Positions 52,525 to 62,332 of a stretch of DNA of 64,000 bases are shown here, piece after piece. The notes beneath the pieces are model-generated. The model was not told where the DNA came from. It saw nothing but the letters and a program-made list of their open reading frames with translations, and ran no database searches. Origin of the DNA: Paenibacillus sp. FSL H7-0357 (GTDB lineage: Bacteria > Bacillota > Bacilli > Paenibacillales > Paenibacillaceae); the NCBI RefSeq assembly GCF_000758525.1, contig NZ_CP009241.1:6324001-6388000 (forward strand). Reading direction: 5' to 3'. Position numbers and translations under genes: made by a program. Numbering within the stretch: the stretch's first letter is position 1; every line of letters starts with the position of its first letter.

Positions 52525-54189
52525 TTGCCGAACTTTAGTTCATTCCAGTCCAATCCGGATAATTTGCGCACGCTTATTTTCGGGCGGGACCCCGTCTCAC
52601 TTAATGATCTTCCCCTTACTACAGATCCCAGCGGTAACCTGACCACAGTCATCCTGAATGGTACGATTACCAGCGTATTGGGGGCTACCATTACCGCCGG
52701 TACATTATCGTCGGCTGGTACAGTCACCAACCTGCTCAACGGTACAATCACCAGCGTACTCGGCGCTACTATTACCGCCGGTACGTTGTCATCGGCTGGT
52801 ACAGTCACCAACCTGCTCAACGGTACGATTACCAGCGTACTGGGGGCTACCATTACCGCCGGTACATTATCGTCGGCTGGTACAGTCACCAACCTACTTG
52901 ACGGTACGATTACCAGCGTACTCGGCGCTACCATTACTGCCGGTACATTATCTTCAGCTGGTACAGTCACTAATCTGCTTGACGGTACGATTACCAGCGT
53001 ACTCGGTGCTACCATTACTGCCGGTACTTTATCGTCCGCTGGTACAGTCACTAACCTGCTTGACGGTACGATTACCAGCGTACTCGGTGCTACCATTACT
53101 GCCGGTACGTTGTCGTCCGCTGGTACAGTCACTAATCTGCTTGACGGTACGATTACCAGCGTACTCGGCGCTACCATTACTGCCGGTACGTTGTCATCGG
53201 CTGGTACAGTCACCAACCTGCTCAACGGTACGATTACCAGCGTATTGGGGGCTACCATTACTGCAGGTACGTTATCGTCCGCTGGTACAGTTACCAACCT
53301 GCTTGACGGTACAATTACCAGCGTATTGGGGGCTACCATTACTGCAGGTACGTTATCGTCCGCTGGTACAGTTACCAACCTGCTTGACGGTACAATTACC
53401 AGCGTGCTCGGTGCTACCATTACTGCCGGTACGTTGTCGTCCGCTGGTACAGTCACCAACCTGCTTGACGGTACAATTACCAGCGTACTTGGCGCTACCA
53501 TCACCGCCGGTACATTATCGTCGGCCGGTACAGTCACTAACCTGCTTAACGGTACGATTACCAGTGTGCTGGGGGCCACGATTACTGCCGGTACATTATC
53601 GTCGGCCGGTACAGTCACTAACCTGCTTGACGGTACGATTACCAGTGTACTGGGGGCTACCATTACTGCCGGTACATTATCGTCGGCCGGTACAGTCACT
53701 AACCTGCTTAACGGTACGATTACCAGTGTGCTGGGGGCTACCATTACTGCCGGTACGTTGTCGTCCGCTGGTACAATTACCAACCTGCTTGACGGTACAA
53801 TCACCAGTGTACTGGGGGCTACCATTACTGCCGGTACACTCAGCAGTGTGACCTCCATCTCGCAGCGCAGCTTTATTGAGCAGGCTACACTCGGAATTCC
53901 AACCTCCGATGTCTTCACGCCGCTGCCGGCCAATACAACGAGCGTGCTGGGTACCTACTCCTATTTCATCTTGAACACTGGAGCCAACCCTGTGAATACG
54001 CAGGTTGAGATCAGTGCGGATGGAACCAATTATTTTGTCGATACGACCGGTGACAATCCTTTGCCTGCTGGTTCTGTTGATGTCATCGTTCCGGCAAGAT
54101 TCCTGAAATATACCCGTCTTTCTTATCAATCAGCGACCCCGGGTGCAGCTTCTACCATTAATGTCATTTTTGACGCTCAGGGAACGTAA
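52525..54189 (+). CDS. Repeat fibre protein with 15 Thr/Ser-rich 27-residue repeats and a DUF6385-like C-terminal domain
   Basis: 554 aa. TTG start behind AAAGGATG. Residues 1-43 form a short domain (FSSFQSNPDNLRTLIFGRDP), residues 44-441 hold 15 near-identical 27-residue repeats (LLDGTITSVLGATITAG then TLSSAGTVTN), and residues about 442-554 form a beta-sandwich-like C-terminal domain (SVLGTYSYFILNTGAN, NTQVEISADGTNYF). The domain resembles DUF6385, from memory. Ten of 27 residues per repeat are Thr or Ser, with alternating hydrophobics as in beta-solenoids. No signal peptide, as for exosporium-type or phage-fibre-type proteins. Followed by glycosyltransferases. Confidence 0.8.
   Translation: MPNFSSFQSNPDNLRTLIFGRDPVSLNDLPLTTDPSGNLTTVILNGTITSVLGATITAGTLSSAGTVTNLLNGTITSVLGATITAGTLSSAGTVTNLLNGTITSVLGATITAGTLSSAGTVTNLLDGTITSVLGATITAGTLSSAGTVTNLLDGTITSVLGATITAGTLSSAGTVTNLLDGTITSVLGATITAGTLSSAGTVTNLLDGTITSVLGATITAGTLSSAGTVTNLLNGTITSVLGATITAGTLSSAGTVTNLLDGTITSVLGATITAGTLSSAGTVTNLLDGTITSVLGATITAGTLSSAGTVTNLLDGTITSVLGATITAGTLSSAGTVTNLLNGTITSVLGATITAGTLSSAGTVTNLLDGTITSVLGATITAGTLSSAGTVTNLLNGTITSVLGATITAGTLSSAGTITNLLDGTITSVLGATITAGTLSSVTSISQRSFIEQATLGIPTSDVFTPLPANTTSVLGTYSYFILNTGANPVNTQVEISADGTNYFVDTTGDNPLPAGSVDVIVPARFLKYTRLSYQSATPGAASTINVIFDAQGT
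52654..53847 (+). repeat. 81-bp in-frame tandem repeats (15 copies)
   Basis: Fifteen consecutive 81-base units, last one truncated after 21 codons. Between units only Asp/Asn at position 3 and one Val/Ile change alter the protein, while several third positions vary (for example TTATCG against TTGTCG). The DNA is therefore not simply freshly duplicated; the protein sequence is being kept. Confidence 0.95.
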
Positions 54190-54218
54190 GCAAAAGGTCC
54201 GTCATATCCTGTAGAGAC

Positions 54219-54255
54219 AAAGAGTGCATGGTTGTCCATGTACTCTTTCTTTGGT
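54219..54255 (+). terminator. Intrinsic terminator of the repeat protein gene
   Basis: AAAGAGTGCATGG pairs with CCATGTACTCTTT around four bases and TCTTTGG follows. Confidence 0.85.
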
Positions 54256-54412
54256 TTTGAAGCCCTGCAAAGTACTTGGATCATGCTATGAACCGAATCC
54301 GCACTTTGAGGGTTATTTTGTCATAACCAGACTCTGCAGCTACATATGCCGGACAATCATCACCTCCCTCAACACAGAACTGAAGAAATCGCCTTCCAAA
54401 GGAGGAAAAACC

Positions 54413-56440
54413 GTGAATACCCCTACCCTTGGCGTTCATCTGATCGTCAAAAATGAAGCAGAACTCCTGCCCCGCTGTCTGGAAAGTCTGGCTGGAGCTG
54501 ACGAGATTGTCATCGTGGATACTGGCTCGACAGATGATTCTGTTGCAATCGCCCGGACCTACGGAGCCAAAGTGCTCCTCAGGGAATGGGCCGATGATTT
54601 CTCGGAGGCGCGCAATGCCGGGTTATCCGCTGCCGGGACCGATTGGCTTCTGGTGATGGATGCCGATGAGATCCTGAAGACCCCTCTGCAGAAAATTATC
54701 GAATTACTTCGTGAGACTAAAGCCGAAGCATTCACAGTAGACATAGAAAACTGGTTTGGGAGCAGGCCCGAAGAGCGTTTAAACCACAGGCTGGTGCGTT
54801 TGTTCCGCAATCGACAGGAATACCGCTACAGCGGGAAAATCCATGAAGGCGTAGACGCCGCAATTATCAGCAAACAGGGTGTTTACGCAATCCAGGACAG
54901 TGACATCGGGGTTGTCCATTTTGGATATTTACCAGAGATGATGGCCCGCAAAAATAAAATCAGCCGCAATGAACATCTGCTGCGCCTCGCTCTTGCACAA
55001 CAGCCGGAGGATGACTTCTACAGCTATAATCTGGCAGTGACCTGCTGTCAGAACGGCAATCCGGAGGAGGCGGAGCAACTACTGCGCCAGACCGTCAGCC
55101 GCGCTCCGCTTAAAGTCTCCTATCGTCCGGCCATGATCCGTGATTTATGCAAAATCTATCTCGCTCTGGGAAAAATGAGCGAGATCGATGCTTTGCTGGC
55201 AAGAGAACTGCAACGTTACGGGGATTATCCTGATTTGCATTTTATTCAGGGCCAGTCCTGGGAGAGTCAAGGTCTGCCGGAACGCGCCTTCCAGTCCTAT
55301 CAGCAGGCAGCAGCACTCTGTGACAGTTCAACACGAAGCGGAAAATACGTCCGCGAACAAGGCATGTGCACCTTCCGTCCGCTGCACCGCATGGGTGTGC
55401 TCTCTCAGGAGCTTGGCCAGCTCGAAGAGGCGGCAAGGTATTTCCACCGCTCGCTTCAGCATTACTCCCTATATGCCCCGGCACTGCAGGGAATCGCCGC
55501 TGCCTTCCAGCGCCTTGCAGTACCGGATAATGACATTGCTGCACTGCTTGTCCAGCTTGTCCCGCTGGAGCAGGCAGCCGCAAGAACGGCAGTCATCACC
55601 ACCCTGTTTGCGATTGGCGCTTACGAGGCTATAGCCGGATTGTCACAGGAGAGTTTTCCTTTGGAGCGGGATACACTTGTGTCTATCCTTTCCGCCTGGA
55701 TCATTGCCGGGAAGGTTCAGGAGGCTGAGAATGCCCTTAAGGAGCATAAGACATCTCTAAGCGGCGAAAATGTGGATCAAGAATTATTACAGCAGTTGTG
55801 GAAGCTTGAGGCGATATGCCATTGGGAAATGGGAAAGCGGCTGCTTGATGTATCCGAACCCTTTTGCAAAAAAATATATGATATAGACCAACTTTTATCG
55901 TACAAAAGGGCCTATCCGTCTAAACTCACAGCTGAACCTGGCTTTGCTCCGCTCATAACCACACTTATTGAGCTGTCTGTGAAACTGCAGCGTTACGGGC
56001 TGGCTGCTTCTTTGGCAGAGCTATCTCCCGCACATACGGCGGATCTGGCTGCAGCATTGTATGAGGAAGGCAGATTAAAGGAAGCCGGGGAGCTGTTTAT
56101 AGACCTGGCCTGCGACAAACGGGCAGAGGGAAAAGTTCTCTTTTATATCGGGGAAATGCTCTTTGACAAGGGCCATTATTCAGAGGCTGCCGGGTGGTTT
56201 CAACAGCTGCTGGAAGAATCACCCGGGAATGAAGCTGCGCGAATCGGCTTATCGCTCTGTTATCTTCAACTGGCGAGGCTTGGGCTGGAAGAGGTTGTGG
56301 AAAGCATTAAAGAGGATGATCCCCATAGTCCACTCCTGGAGGACATTGCCGCGATAAGAAATTCCATGGCCATACTGAACCGCACACCTTGGCATACGCA
56401 GTGGAGCTACCGTCAGCGCCAGGGAGGAACAACACCATGA
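54413..56440 (+). CDS. GT2 glycosyltransferase with C-terminal TPR region, first of three
   Basis: 675 aa. GTG at 54413 follows AAAGGAGG; a frame 63 codons longer lacks such a site. GVHLIVKNEAELLPRC, VDTGSTDDS and MDADEIL (DxD) make the GT-A GT2 domain (about residues 1-220, with EARNAG and HEGVDA). The rest is helical TPR-type repeats. The layout resembles SunS, which glycosylates peptide side chains, but the substrate is not shown. No membrane segment. Stop overlaps the next start (ATGA). Confidence 0.85.
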   Translation: MNTPTLGVHLIVKNEAELLPRCLESLAGADEIVIVDTGSTDDSVAIARTYGAKVLLREWADDFSEARNAGLSAAGTDWLLVMDADEILKTPLQKIIELLRETKAEAFTVDIENWFGSRPEERLNHRLVRLFRNRQEYRYSGKIHEGVDAAIISKQGVYAIQDSDIGVVHFGYLPEMMARKNKISRNEHLLRLALAQQPEDDFYSYNLAVTCCQNGNPEEAEQLLRQTVSRAPLKVSYRPAMIRDLCKIYLALGKMSEIDALLARELQRYGDYPDLHFIQGQSWESQGLPERAFQSYQQAAALCDSSTRSGKYVREQGMCTFRPLHRMGVLSQELGQLEEAARYFHRSLQHYSLYAPALQGIAAAFQRLAVPDNDIAALLVQLVPLEQAAARTAVITTLFAIGAYEAIAGLSQESFPLERDTLVSILSAWIIAGKVQEAENALKEHKTSLSGENVDQELLQQLWKLEAICHWEMGKRLLDVSEPFCKKIYDIDQLLSYKRAYPSKLTAEPGFAPLITTLIELSVKLQRYGLAASLAELSPAHTADLAAALYEEGRLKEAGELFIDLACDKRAEGKVLFYIGEMLFDKGHYSEAAGWFQQLLEESPGNEAARIGLSLCYLQLARLGLEEVVESIKEDDPHSPLLEDIAAIRNSMAILNRTPWHTQWSYRQRQGGTTP

Positions 56441-58182
56441 CCAAGCCGCGCCGCAAGCCGCTGATTTCGTTATGCATGATCGTTAAAAATGAAGCCGACA
56501 GTCTGGCCCAATGCCTAAAAAGTGTACACGGGGTAGCTGATGAGCTGGTCGTTGTCGATACCGGATCTACTGACAGCACTGTGCAAATTGCCCGTTCCTT
56601 CGGCGCCGCTGTCGTCTCTTTCCCCTGGAACGGAGACTTTGCCGCAGCCCGCAATGCAGGCCTGAAGATGGCAAAAGGAACGTGGATCCTCATACTGGAC
56701 GCTGATGAAGAGCTCGATGCAGGAAGCAAAGAAGAACTGTTGCTGTGTGCGGAGCATACGGAGTATGAGGCGTTTTTCCTGCGGATTCATAATCATAAGG
56801 GAACCTCCCGCGCTTCGCAGACCATCACGGTGAATCCGATCCTGCGGATGTTCCGCAACCGTCCTCAGTACCGGTTCAACGGAATTATCCACGAGCAGAT
56901 TGCTGGTGTTATCGTGGAGGCCACTCCCGCTGCCGCAATGCATCTGAGCACTGTGGTTATTCATCATTACGGCTATGCCGATGGTGTTGTAGCGAAGAAA
57001 GACAAGATCAGCCGCAACGTTGAGCTGTTGAAGGAGCAGCTGAGGCTGAACCCCGGCGATGCTTTTCACCATTTCAACATGGCTGTGGAATATATGCGTT
57101 TAGGGGAATATGACCCTGCTCTTCACCATATCCAGCGTTCGCTGGAGGAGGTCGAGCCGGATACAAGTTACGTCCATCTGCTGTATAAATACGAAATCCG
57201 CTGCCGGGCCGCCAAAAGAGAACTGAAGGGTGCGCTGGAAACGTGTGAACGGGGCATAACTTTGTTCCCCGATTACCCTGATCTCCATCATCTCAAGGGA
57301 GTCCTGCTGCTGCAGGCGGGAGCTTTTGCTGAGGCCAAAGCGGCGCTGCGCCGCGCACTGGACATCGGCGTCTCTCCTCCGGGCTACCACACGGAATCCG
57401 GATTCGGGACCTATTTGACCTATACTGCATTAGGGCAGCTATGCCAGGAAACGGGCGAAGATGGCGAGGCCATCGCCTGCTGCACACGGGCGGCTCAGCT
57501 TCATCCGGAGCCCGGCCCGCTTATTGCCCGCCTCCTGCGGATCTTCAAGTACAGCGGCCGTGAGCAGGAGATATCCGGCTGGTTGAAGGCCCATTTGCCC
57601 GATGCATGGGCCGCGCTGCACGGCAGCCTTCCGGCACTGCTGCTGAGGGAAGGCTGTTATACCACGGCAGCAGTGCTGCTGGCCGAAGTGGAAGCCGCAT
57701 CGGCCGGGGTAACAGCGGGAGTTGATACGGCCGTGCTGGGCAGCGCAGAGAGCTCAGCCGTGCTGGAGGCAACGACGGGAGGAACAGCCGCGACGGATAA
57801 AGCGACGGCGACCAATAGGCTGGCTAGTCCAGCTCCGGCAGCCGCTGAGCGTGGAGCGGAGCGGGCTGCGGCAACGCCTGAGCATGCACCAGAGCCGGAT
57901 ATTGCCGCAGCTCCCGGCAACTCCTTATTAGAACTAATACACGGGGTGCGGACCATTCCAGCAGAACAGCTGAGCCAAGGGGATGTACTGTCCCTGCTGA
58001 ACCATCCCTCTATTTGTAACCAGGCTTCTCCCGCATTTGCAGCCGCACCTGCCCTGCAGCTTAGCCGTTCCTGGATTTTGCTGGCCGACCGGGTGCTGGC
58101 CTCAGCTCCCGCTGCGCCCGTCTATGGTCCGGCAGTCCGAAGAGCGCAGATGGCGCTGCCGCTTCCCAGAGTTACAGATTAG
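56437..58182 (+). CDS. GT2 glycosyltransferase with TPR region and Ala-rich linker, second of three
   Basis: 581 aa from the ATG at 56437, overlapping the upstream stop by four bases and preceded by AGGGAGG. SLCMIVKNEADSLAQC, VDTGSTDST and LDADEEL identify GT2; NGIIHEQ and the KDKISRN block resemble its neighbours. TPR-like helices follow. Residues about 415-500 are an Ala/Thr/Glu/Pro-rich stretch that looks disordered and interrupts the helical end. Probably translated with the first gene. Confidence 0.85.
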   Translation: MTKPRRKPLISLCMIVKNEADSLAQCLKSVHGVADELVVVDTGSTDSTVQIARSFGAAVVSFPWNGDFAAARNAGLKMAKGTWILILDADEELDAGSKEELLLCAEHTEYEAFFLRIHNHKGTSRASQTITVNPILRMFRNRPQYRFNGIIHEQIAGVIVEATPAAAMHLSTVVIHHYGYADGVVAKKDKISRNVELLKEQLRLNPGDAFHHFNMAVEYMRLGEYDPALHHIQRSLEEVEPDTSYVHLLYKYEIRCRAAKRELKGALETCERGITLFPDYPDLHHLKGVLLLQAGAFAEAKAALRRALDIGVSPPGYHTESGFGTYLTYTALGQLCQETGEDGEAIACCTRAAQLHPEPGPLIARLLRIFKYSGREQEISGWLKAHLPDAWAALHGSLPALLLREGCYTTAAVLLAEVEAASAGVTAGVDTAVLGSAESSAVLEATTGGTAATDKATATNRLASPAPAAAERGAERAAATPEHAPEPDIAAAPGNSLLELIHGVRTIPAEQLSQGDVLSLLNHPSICNQASPAFAAAPALQLSRSWILLADRVLASAPAAPVYGPAVRRAQMALPLPRVTD

Positions 58183-58198
58183 GAAGGGGGGATTTCAT

Positions 58199-60163
58199 AT
58201 GGCCACTCCCGATCTTTCGCTATGCATGATTATCAGGAATGAGGAACGCCACCTGGAGCGGTGCCTGGCTTCAGTTCAGGGCTGGGTATCGGAGATTATT
58301 ATCGGCGACACAGGCTCCAGTGACGGCAGCATCGGCATTGCAAGCAGCTTCGGTGCGCAGGTGATCGAAATTCCGTGGGAGAATGATTTTGCCAAGGCCC
58401 GGAATCTAACCCTCCGGGCGGCTTCATGTTCATGGATTTTGGTCTTGGATGCGGATGAGGCCATTGCCGGTTGGCGGGAAGAAGTATTGCAGCCCTTGCT
58501 GGAGGCGGAGAAGGTGCAAGGTTACTTTCTGCCTTTTATCCACTATGTAGGCAATACCTCCGGGCGGGAATATGTGACGGATAATGTATGCAGGCTGTTC
58601 AGAAATGACGCACGTATTGTTTTTGAGGGGAGTATTCATGAGGAGGCCGCCGGAAGCATCTGGGCACTGCCGGAAGGACATGTCGATTATGCGGAGCTGC
58701 CCATTGATCATTATGGCTACCTGGATGATGAATTGCAGCGCAAGGATAAATCCAGCCGCAATCTGAGCCTTATCCTCACCGCCCTGGAGCTTGATCCGAA
58801 GAGTATATCCCTGCGATATGCACTGGGAACCGAACATTATCAGCAAGGACAGTACACTGCAGCCGCCAATATCCTGTTTCCGCTGCTCCCTGAAATCCCC
58901 GCCGGCTCCGGCTATGCTGCGGACATCTATCTCAAAACAGCCTATGCTCTGCAAGCAGGCGGACGGAGCAGCGACGCCAAAACGGTTTTTGCAAACGGCC
59001 GCTCCCTATTTCCCGATTTCACAGATCTCCTGGAGAGTTACGCCGGGCTGCTGCTCGAAGAAGGGGAGCTGCAGGTATCCCGTCTTCTGCTGCAGCAGGC
59101 GCTGGAGAGCGGAAACACTGCGCATAAATACCCCTCCTCTTCCGGCAGCGGTACCAGCCGCACCCAGCTGTTTGCCGGCCAAGTGTGCGAGCGGCTGTTC
59201 CTGTACAAGGAAGCGCACAAGCATTACACGCAAGCTATAGGTTATGAAGCGGACTATAGTGCCGCATGGGATGAACTCGTGCCGCTGTGCCTGTTGTCAG
59301 GGGAAGAAGAAATACTGTCTTCCCTAACCCGGCTCCATGCCCCGTCCTTATCTTCAGCTTTGCTTGGCAGGCTTGTGCCTGCTGCGTTGAATGCCCGCGC
59401 ATTCGGCTGGCTGGAGGTGCTGGGCGAGGCGGGGCAGCTGCCCCTTCACGTCCGGCGGCTCATTCAAGTGCTGCTGCAGCTCCTCCCGCAGCAGCACTCC
59501 TCACCGCAAGCTGCCCAGCTGCTGGCACAGCTGCTGGAGGAAGATTCCGAACAGCCATTTATCCATGGCTATTTGTGGGCCTGCTCCTGCCGCATCGGCG
59601 ATGAAGCTGCCGCAGGACAATGGCTGGAACGCCTGGCCGCTTACAGGCCAGGTTTAACCGCTGTCCGGCAGCTGCTGGTGAACCCTCCGGCTGATTCAGC
59701 CGGATGTCAGTCACCAAGCTTCGCCGATCTCTCTTACGCCGCGCAGCTGCTGCTCCAGACAGGAGCCTGGAGCAGCCTGCTGGCGTTATACAAGCATGCG
59801 GATGCCGCACTCTTGCAGTGGTCAAGGCTGCCCGAACCGCTGTGGTGCGGGCTGCTGCAGGCCCCCGCAGCGATAAAGAAGCAATGGTGCTCGGTCTACA
59901 CCGCACAAGAGCAGCATTGCCATACTCCTGCCGGCTTGGCGGAGTGGCTGCTGTACGCAGCGGTAGCCAGCTCATGCGGGCTGACTCCCCTGCTGGAGCC
60001 CGCAGCTGAACGCGCGTTGCAGCAATCGGGGAGCAAGGCAGCTGCGGTGGGCCTGAGCTACCATAAGCTGCTGCTCGCAGCAGCCGTCCATCCGCAAGGC
60101 GCTGCTTCCGGCAGCATCCCTTGGCTGCTGCTTGTAAGAGCAGCCCTCCGGGAGAAGCTTTAA
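58199..60163 (+). CDS. GT2 glycosyltransferase with TPR region, third of three
   Basis: 654 aa from the ATG at 58199 with GGAAGGGGGG upstream; a longer frame overlapping the second gene is not needed. SLCMIIRNEERHLERC, DTGSSDGS, ENDFAKARN and VLDADEAI define the GT2 domain, then FRNDARIVFEGSIHEE and KDKSSRNL, followed by TPR-type and Leu/Ala/Gln-rich helices. 16 bases after the second gene, so one operon. A terminator follows. Confidence 0.85.
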   Translation: MATPDLSLCMIIRNEERHLERCLASVQGWVSEIIIGDTGSSDGSIGIASSFGAQVIEIPWENDFAKARNLTLRAASCSWILVLDADEAIAGWREEVLQPLLEAEKVQGYFLPFIHYVGNTSGREYVTDNVCRLFRNDARIVFEGSIHEEAAGSIWALPEGHVDYAELPIDHYGYLDDELQRKDKSSRNLSLILTALELDPKSISLRYALGTEHYQQGQYTAAANILFPLLPEIPAGSGYAADIYLKTAYALQAGGRSSDAKTVFANGRSLFPDFTDLLESYAGLLLEEGELQVSRLLLQQALESGNTAHKYPSSSGSGTSRTQLFAGQVCERLFLYKEAHKHYTQAIGYEADYSAAWDELVPLCLLSGEEEILSSLTRLHAPSLSSALLGRLVPAALNARAFGWLEVLGEAGQLPLHVRRLIQVLLQLLPQQHSSPQAAQLLAQLLEEDSEQPFIHGYLWACSCRIGDEAAAGQWLERLAAYRPGLTAVRQLLVNPPADSAGCQSPSFADLSYAAQLLLQTGAWSSLLALYKHADAALLQWSRLPEPLWCGLLQAPAAIKKQWCSVYTAQEQHCHTPAGLAEWLLYAAVASSCGLTPLLEPAAERALQQSGSKAAAVGLSYHKLLLAAAVHPQGAASGSIPWLLLVRAALREKL

Positions 60164-60197
60164 CCAAGGGCTTCACAGTCCAGTGCAGCAAACCTGG

Positions 60198-60240
60198 ATA
60201 ACCCCCGTTCCTTTGCCAGCCGGAACGGGGGTTATTTGCT
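60198..60240. terminator. Bidirectional terminator between the two glycosyltransferase operons
   Basis: ATAACCCCCGTTCC pairs with GGAACGGGGGTTAT around ten bases. The plus side is followed by TTTG, the minus side has a mixed T/A tract. Confidence 0.8.
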
Positions 60241-60321
60241 CTGAGCAGCATACTATTTTCATTGCATACTCTCAAAACCGGTTTATAGCTGTGCAGGCAA
60301 CCATTACCCATACACCGCTGT

Positions 60322-61062
60322 TTACATGCCGCGCTTTTCTTTCCACTCTACTAAGCGGGGATTCTCATCCAGAATGGAATGATATTGCTCCAGGCTCCCC
60401 CATCTGCCCTCAGGATCAAGCTCCAGATAACGCTCGTATTTCTGCCAGAGCTCTTCCGGCGGCACAGCCCAGCCGTAATGCTTCACACGCAGTTCGGCTA
60501 GAAATCCCGGCAGGATGGCGTAGGAAAGCGGGAGCCGGGGAACATGATGATCCATCCGGGGCGTAAAATAATGAAAATGCGGCAGATAGCGGACCAGCGT
60601 GCGGGTATGCTTCATGTGTATATTCCAGTGTTCATCCTCACGGTAATGGGTAGTTCCGCCCCAAAAATCATACAGACGGAAGGCTACCCAGTCGTAAACA
60701 TCCTGATCAATGAGGCGACGCATCTCCCGCTTCGCCTCTTCCTCGTAGAATTCATCGGCATCGACAGATAATAGCCAGTCTGGTCCGGTGGACACCGCCA
60801 GATCCCAGAGCGTTTGCCGGAGCACCCATTCCCGGCTGAACAGCGAGCTTTCCAGCGTCACCAGCTTTGACACCTTGGCGAAAGAATTGCACAGCCGCGC
60901 CGTACCATCCGTACTTCCGTCATCAACAATGACGATATCGTCCACAAAATCGCTCAGTTCCTCCAGCACCCGCTCCAGATGACGCCCGCTCTCATTGCGT
61001 ACCTGCATCATCGCGGTCAGCCGGTTGCCGGAGGATTTGCGCAGAGGCTCACGATTACTCAT
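60322..61062 (-). CDS. GT2 glycosyltransferase (246 aa)
   Basis: Compact GT2 without TPR. MMQVRNESGRHLE, VDDGSTDGT and SVDADEFYEEE (DxD) with WVAFRLYDFWGG mark the domain; HYGWAVPPEELWQKYERYLELDP is typical of the end of small GT2 enzymes. Its ATG lies eight bases inside the preceding gene and follows GGGGGAGAG. Third of a minus-strand operon with all junctions overlapping. Confidence 0.87.
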   Translation of the reverse strand: MSNREPLRKSSGNRLTAMMQVRNESGRHLERVLEELSDFVDDIVIVDDGSTDGTARLCNSFAKVSKLVTLESSLFSREWVLRQTLWDLAVSTGPDWLLSVDADEFYEEEAKREMRRLIDQDVYDWVAFRLYDFWGGTTHYREDEHWNIHMKHTRTLVRYLPHFHYFTPRMDHHVPRLPLSYAILPGFLAELRVKHYGWAVPPEELWQKYERYLELDPEGRWGSLEQYHSILDENPRLVEWKEKRGM

Positions 61063-62332
61063 CTACTCTCCCCCTCAGTCGCCCGACTGCCTCTTCCAGA
61101 TCGGCCATTTCGGCAAACAGCGGCCGGGCTTGGTGGTCTGCTCCGGCCGCCCGGAGAAAGCTGCGGATGGCGGCATGCCGCCTGCCATGCAGCAGATGCA
61201 GGGTACCTTCGATCACCGGCAGCTGCTGGCTTGCAGCTGCTGCCGCTCCGCCTCTTGCTGGAGGTGAAGTTCCCGCAGCAGTACCCACCCCCGCATCGCT
61301 GCTGGCTTCCATTTCACGCTGGAGCTGCAGTGCTTTTTCCCATTGATAGGTTTCAATGTAGTTCAGCAGCAGCAGCGGTTTCGCCTCCATATAGGATGAA
61401 CCGGACAAAATCATGATCGCCGCCGCCGAATCCTCGTTCACACGGCAGATTTCCGCCTGAAGCAGCTCTTTTTGACCGTGATCCAGCCAGTTCTGCATCT
61501 CCGCTGCCCTCGCTCTTTCTTCGTCCGTAAAGGCTGTAATGGCATACTGCGCGGCAGCAAGCTCCAGCTGGCCCTGCTTAGCTTCAATAGCCGAGAAAAA
61601 CCGGTAATGGGAATGAAGGCAGTCCGTATAATCATGCAGCAGCATCAGCTCGAAGGATTGCGTCAAATACCGGGAGGCTGCCTCGTCCCCAAGCAAATAT
61701 AAATAGGAGGCTGCCAGATAATGCACGGTCGGCTGATCGGGCAGCTTCTCGCACATGGACAGATAAAACTCCGCACGGTGCCGCCGCTGGATATCAAGCC
61801 AAGACACAGGCGATCCTGCGGATGGCTGCCACAGTTCTCCCAGCGCTCTCGTCCATATCGCTTCATAGCCGGAGAGAAAGAACAGCCGGTCTCCCCGGCG
61901 GATGATTCCGTACGATAAGGGACTGTCCCCGCTGAGATAGACGACCCCGTCTCTGCGCAGATTCTGCTCCAGATATAGCCGTTCTGAAGCGGTGGCCACC
62001 AGATCGGCTCTGGCAGCGAGCAGCGCGCTGTATTTGTCCCACAGTCCGCTGTCTTCGCCTTCGGGACAAGCTTCCAGCAGTGCCACGGTATAGGCTGGCT
62101 CCAGTGTCATTACATCCGGCAGCCAATACGGGGAGGAGACGAGCACCGTGTATTCCTTGGCATTCAGCTTGTAAATCTCTGCCAGGCACAAGGACTGGAT
62201 GTCATATTCCTCCTGCTGGCCCGGTGTCAATCCCCCCGCAAACAAAACTTCCCTGCGGTCCGGCAGGAGGTTGAGCAGTCTCTTGTATTCATAGGCCTCC
62301 CAGGGAACAGAACTGAGGATAAGATAGTTCAT
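61055..62332 (-). CDS. Glycosyltransferase-associated TPR-like protein (425 aa)
   Basis: No GT motif seen with certainty. Residues 1-165 look like an alpha/beta Rossmann-type part (NYLILSSVPWEAYEYKR, TVLVSSPYWLPDVM, DLVATASERLYLE) that could be an inactive or divergent glycosyltransferase N-terminus. From about residue 190 it is helical with TPR-like spacing. Ala/Gly/Pro-rich linker at about 350-372. Its ATG overlaps the stop of the upstream GT gene (ATGA) and its end overlaps the downstream GT gene by eight bases. Tight coupling suggests a partner of those enzymes. Confidence 0.6.
   Translation of the reverse strand: MNYLILSSVPWEAYEYKRLLNLLPDRREVLFAGGLTPGQQEEYDIQSLCLAEIYKLNAKEYTVLVSSPYWLPDVMTLEPAYTVALLEACPEGEDSGLWDKYSALLAARADLVATASERLYLEQNLRRDGVVYLSGDSPLSYGIIRRGDRLFFLSGYEAIWTRALGELWQPSAGSPVSWLDIQRRHRAEFYLSMCEKLPDQPTVHYLAASYLYLLGDEAASRYLTQSFELMLLHDYTDCLHSHYRFFSAIEAKQGQLELAAAQYAITAFTDEERARAAEMQNWLDHGQKELLQAEICRVNEDSAAAIMILSGSSYMEAKPLLLLNYIETYQWEKALQLQREMEASSDAGVGTAAGTSPPARGGAAAAASQQLPVIEGTLHLLHGRRHAAIRSFLRAAGADHQARPLFAEMADLEEAVGRLRGRVDE

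Noticed and set aside
52497..53933. Long minus-strand and second plus-strand open frames across the 81-bp repeats
   Set aside because: The unit is a multiple of three, so any frame free of stops in one unit stays open in all. They have no ribosome site and no domain ends.
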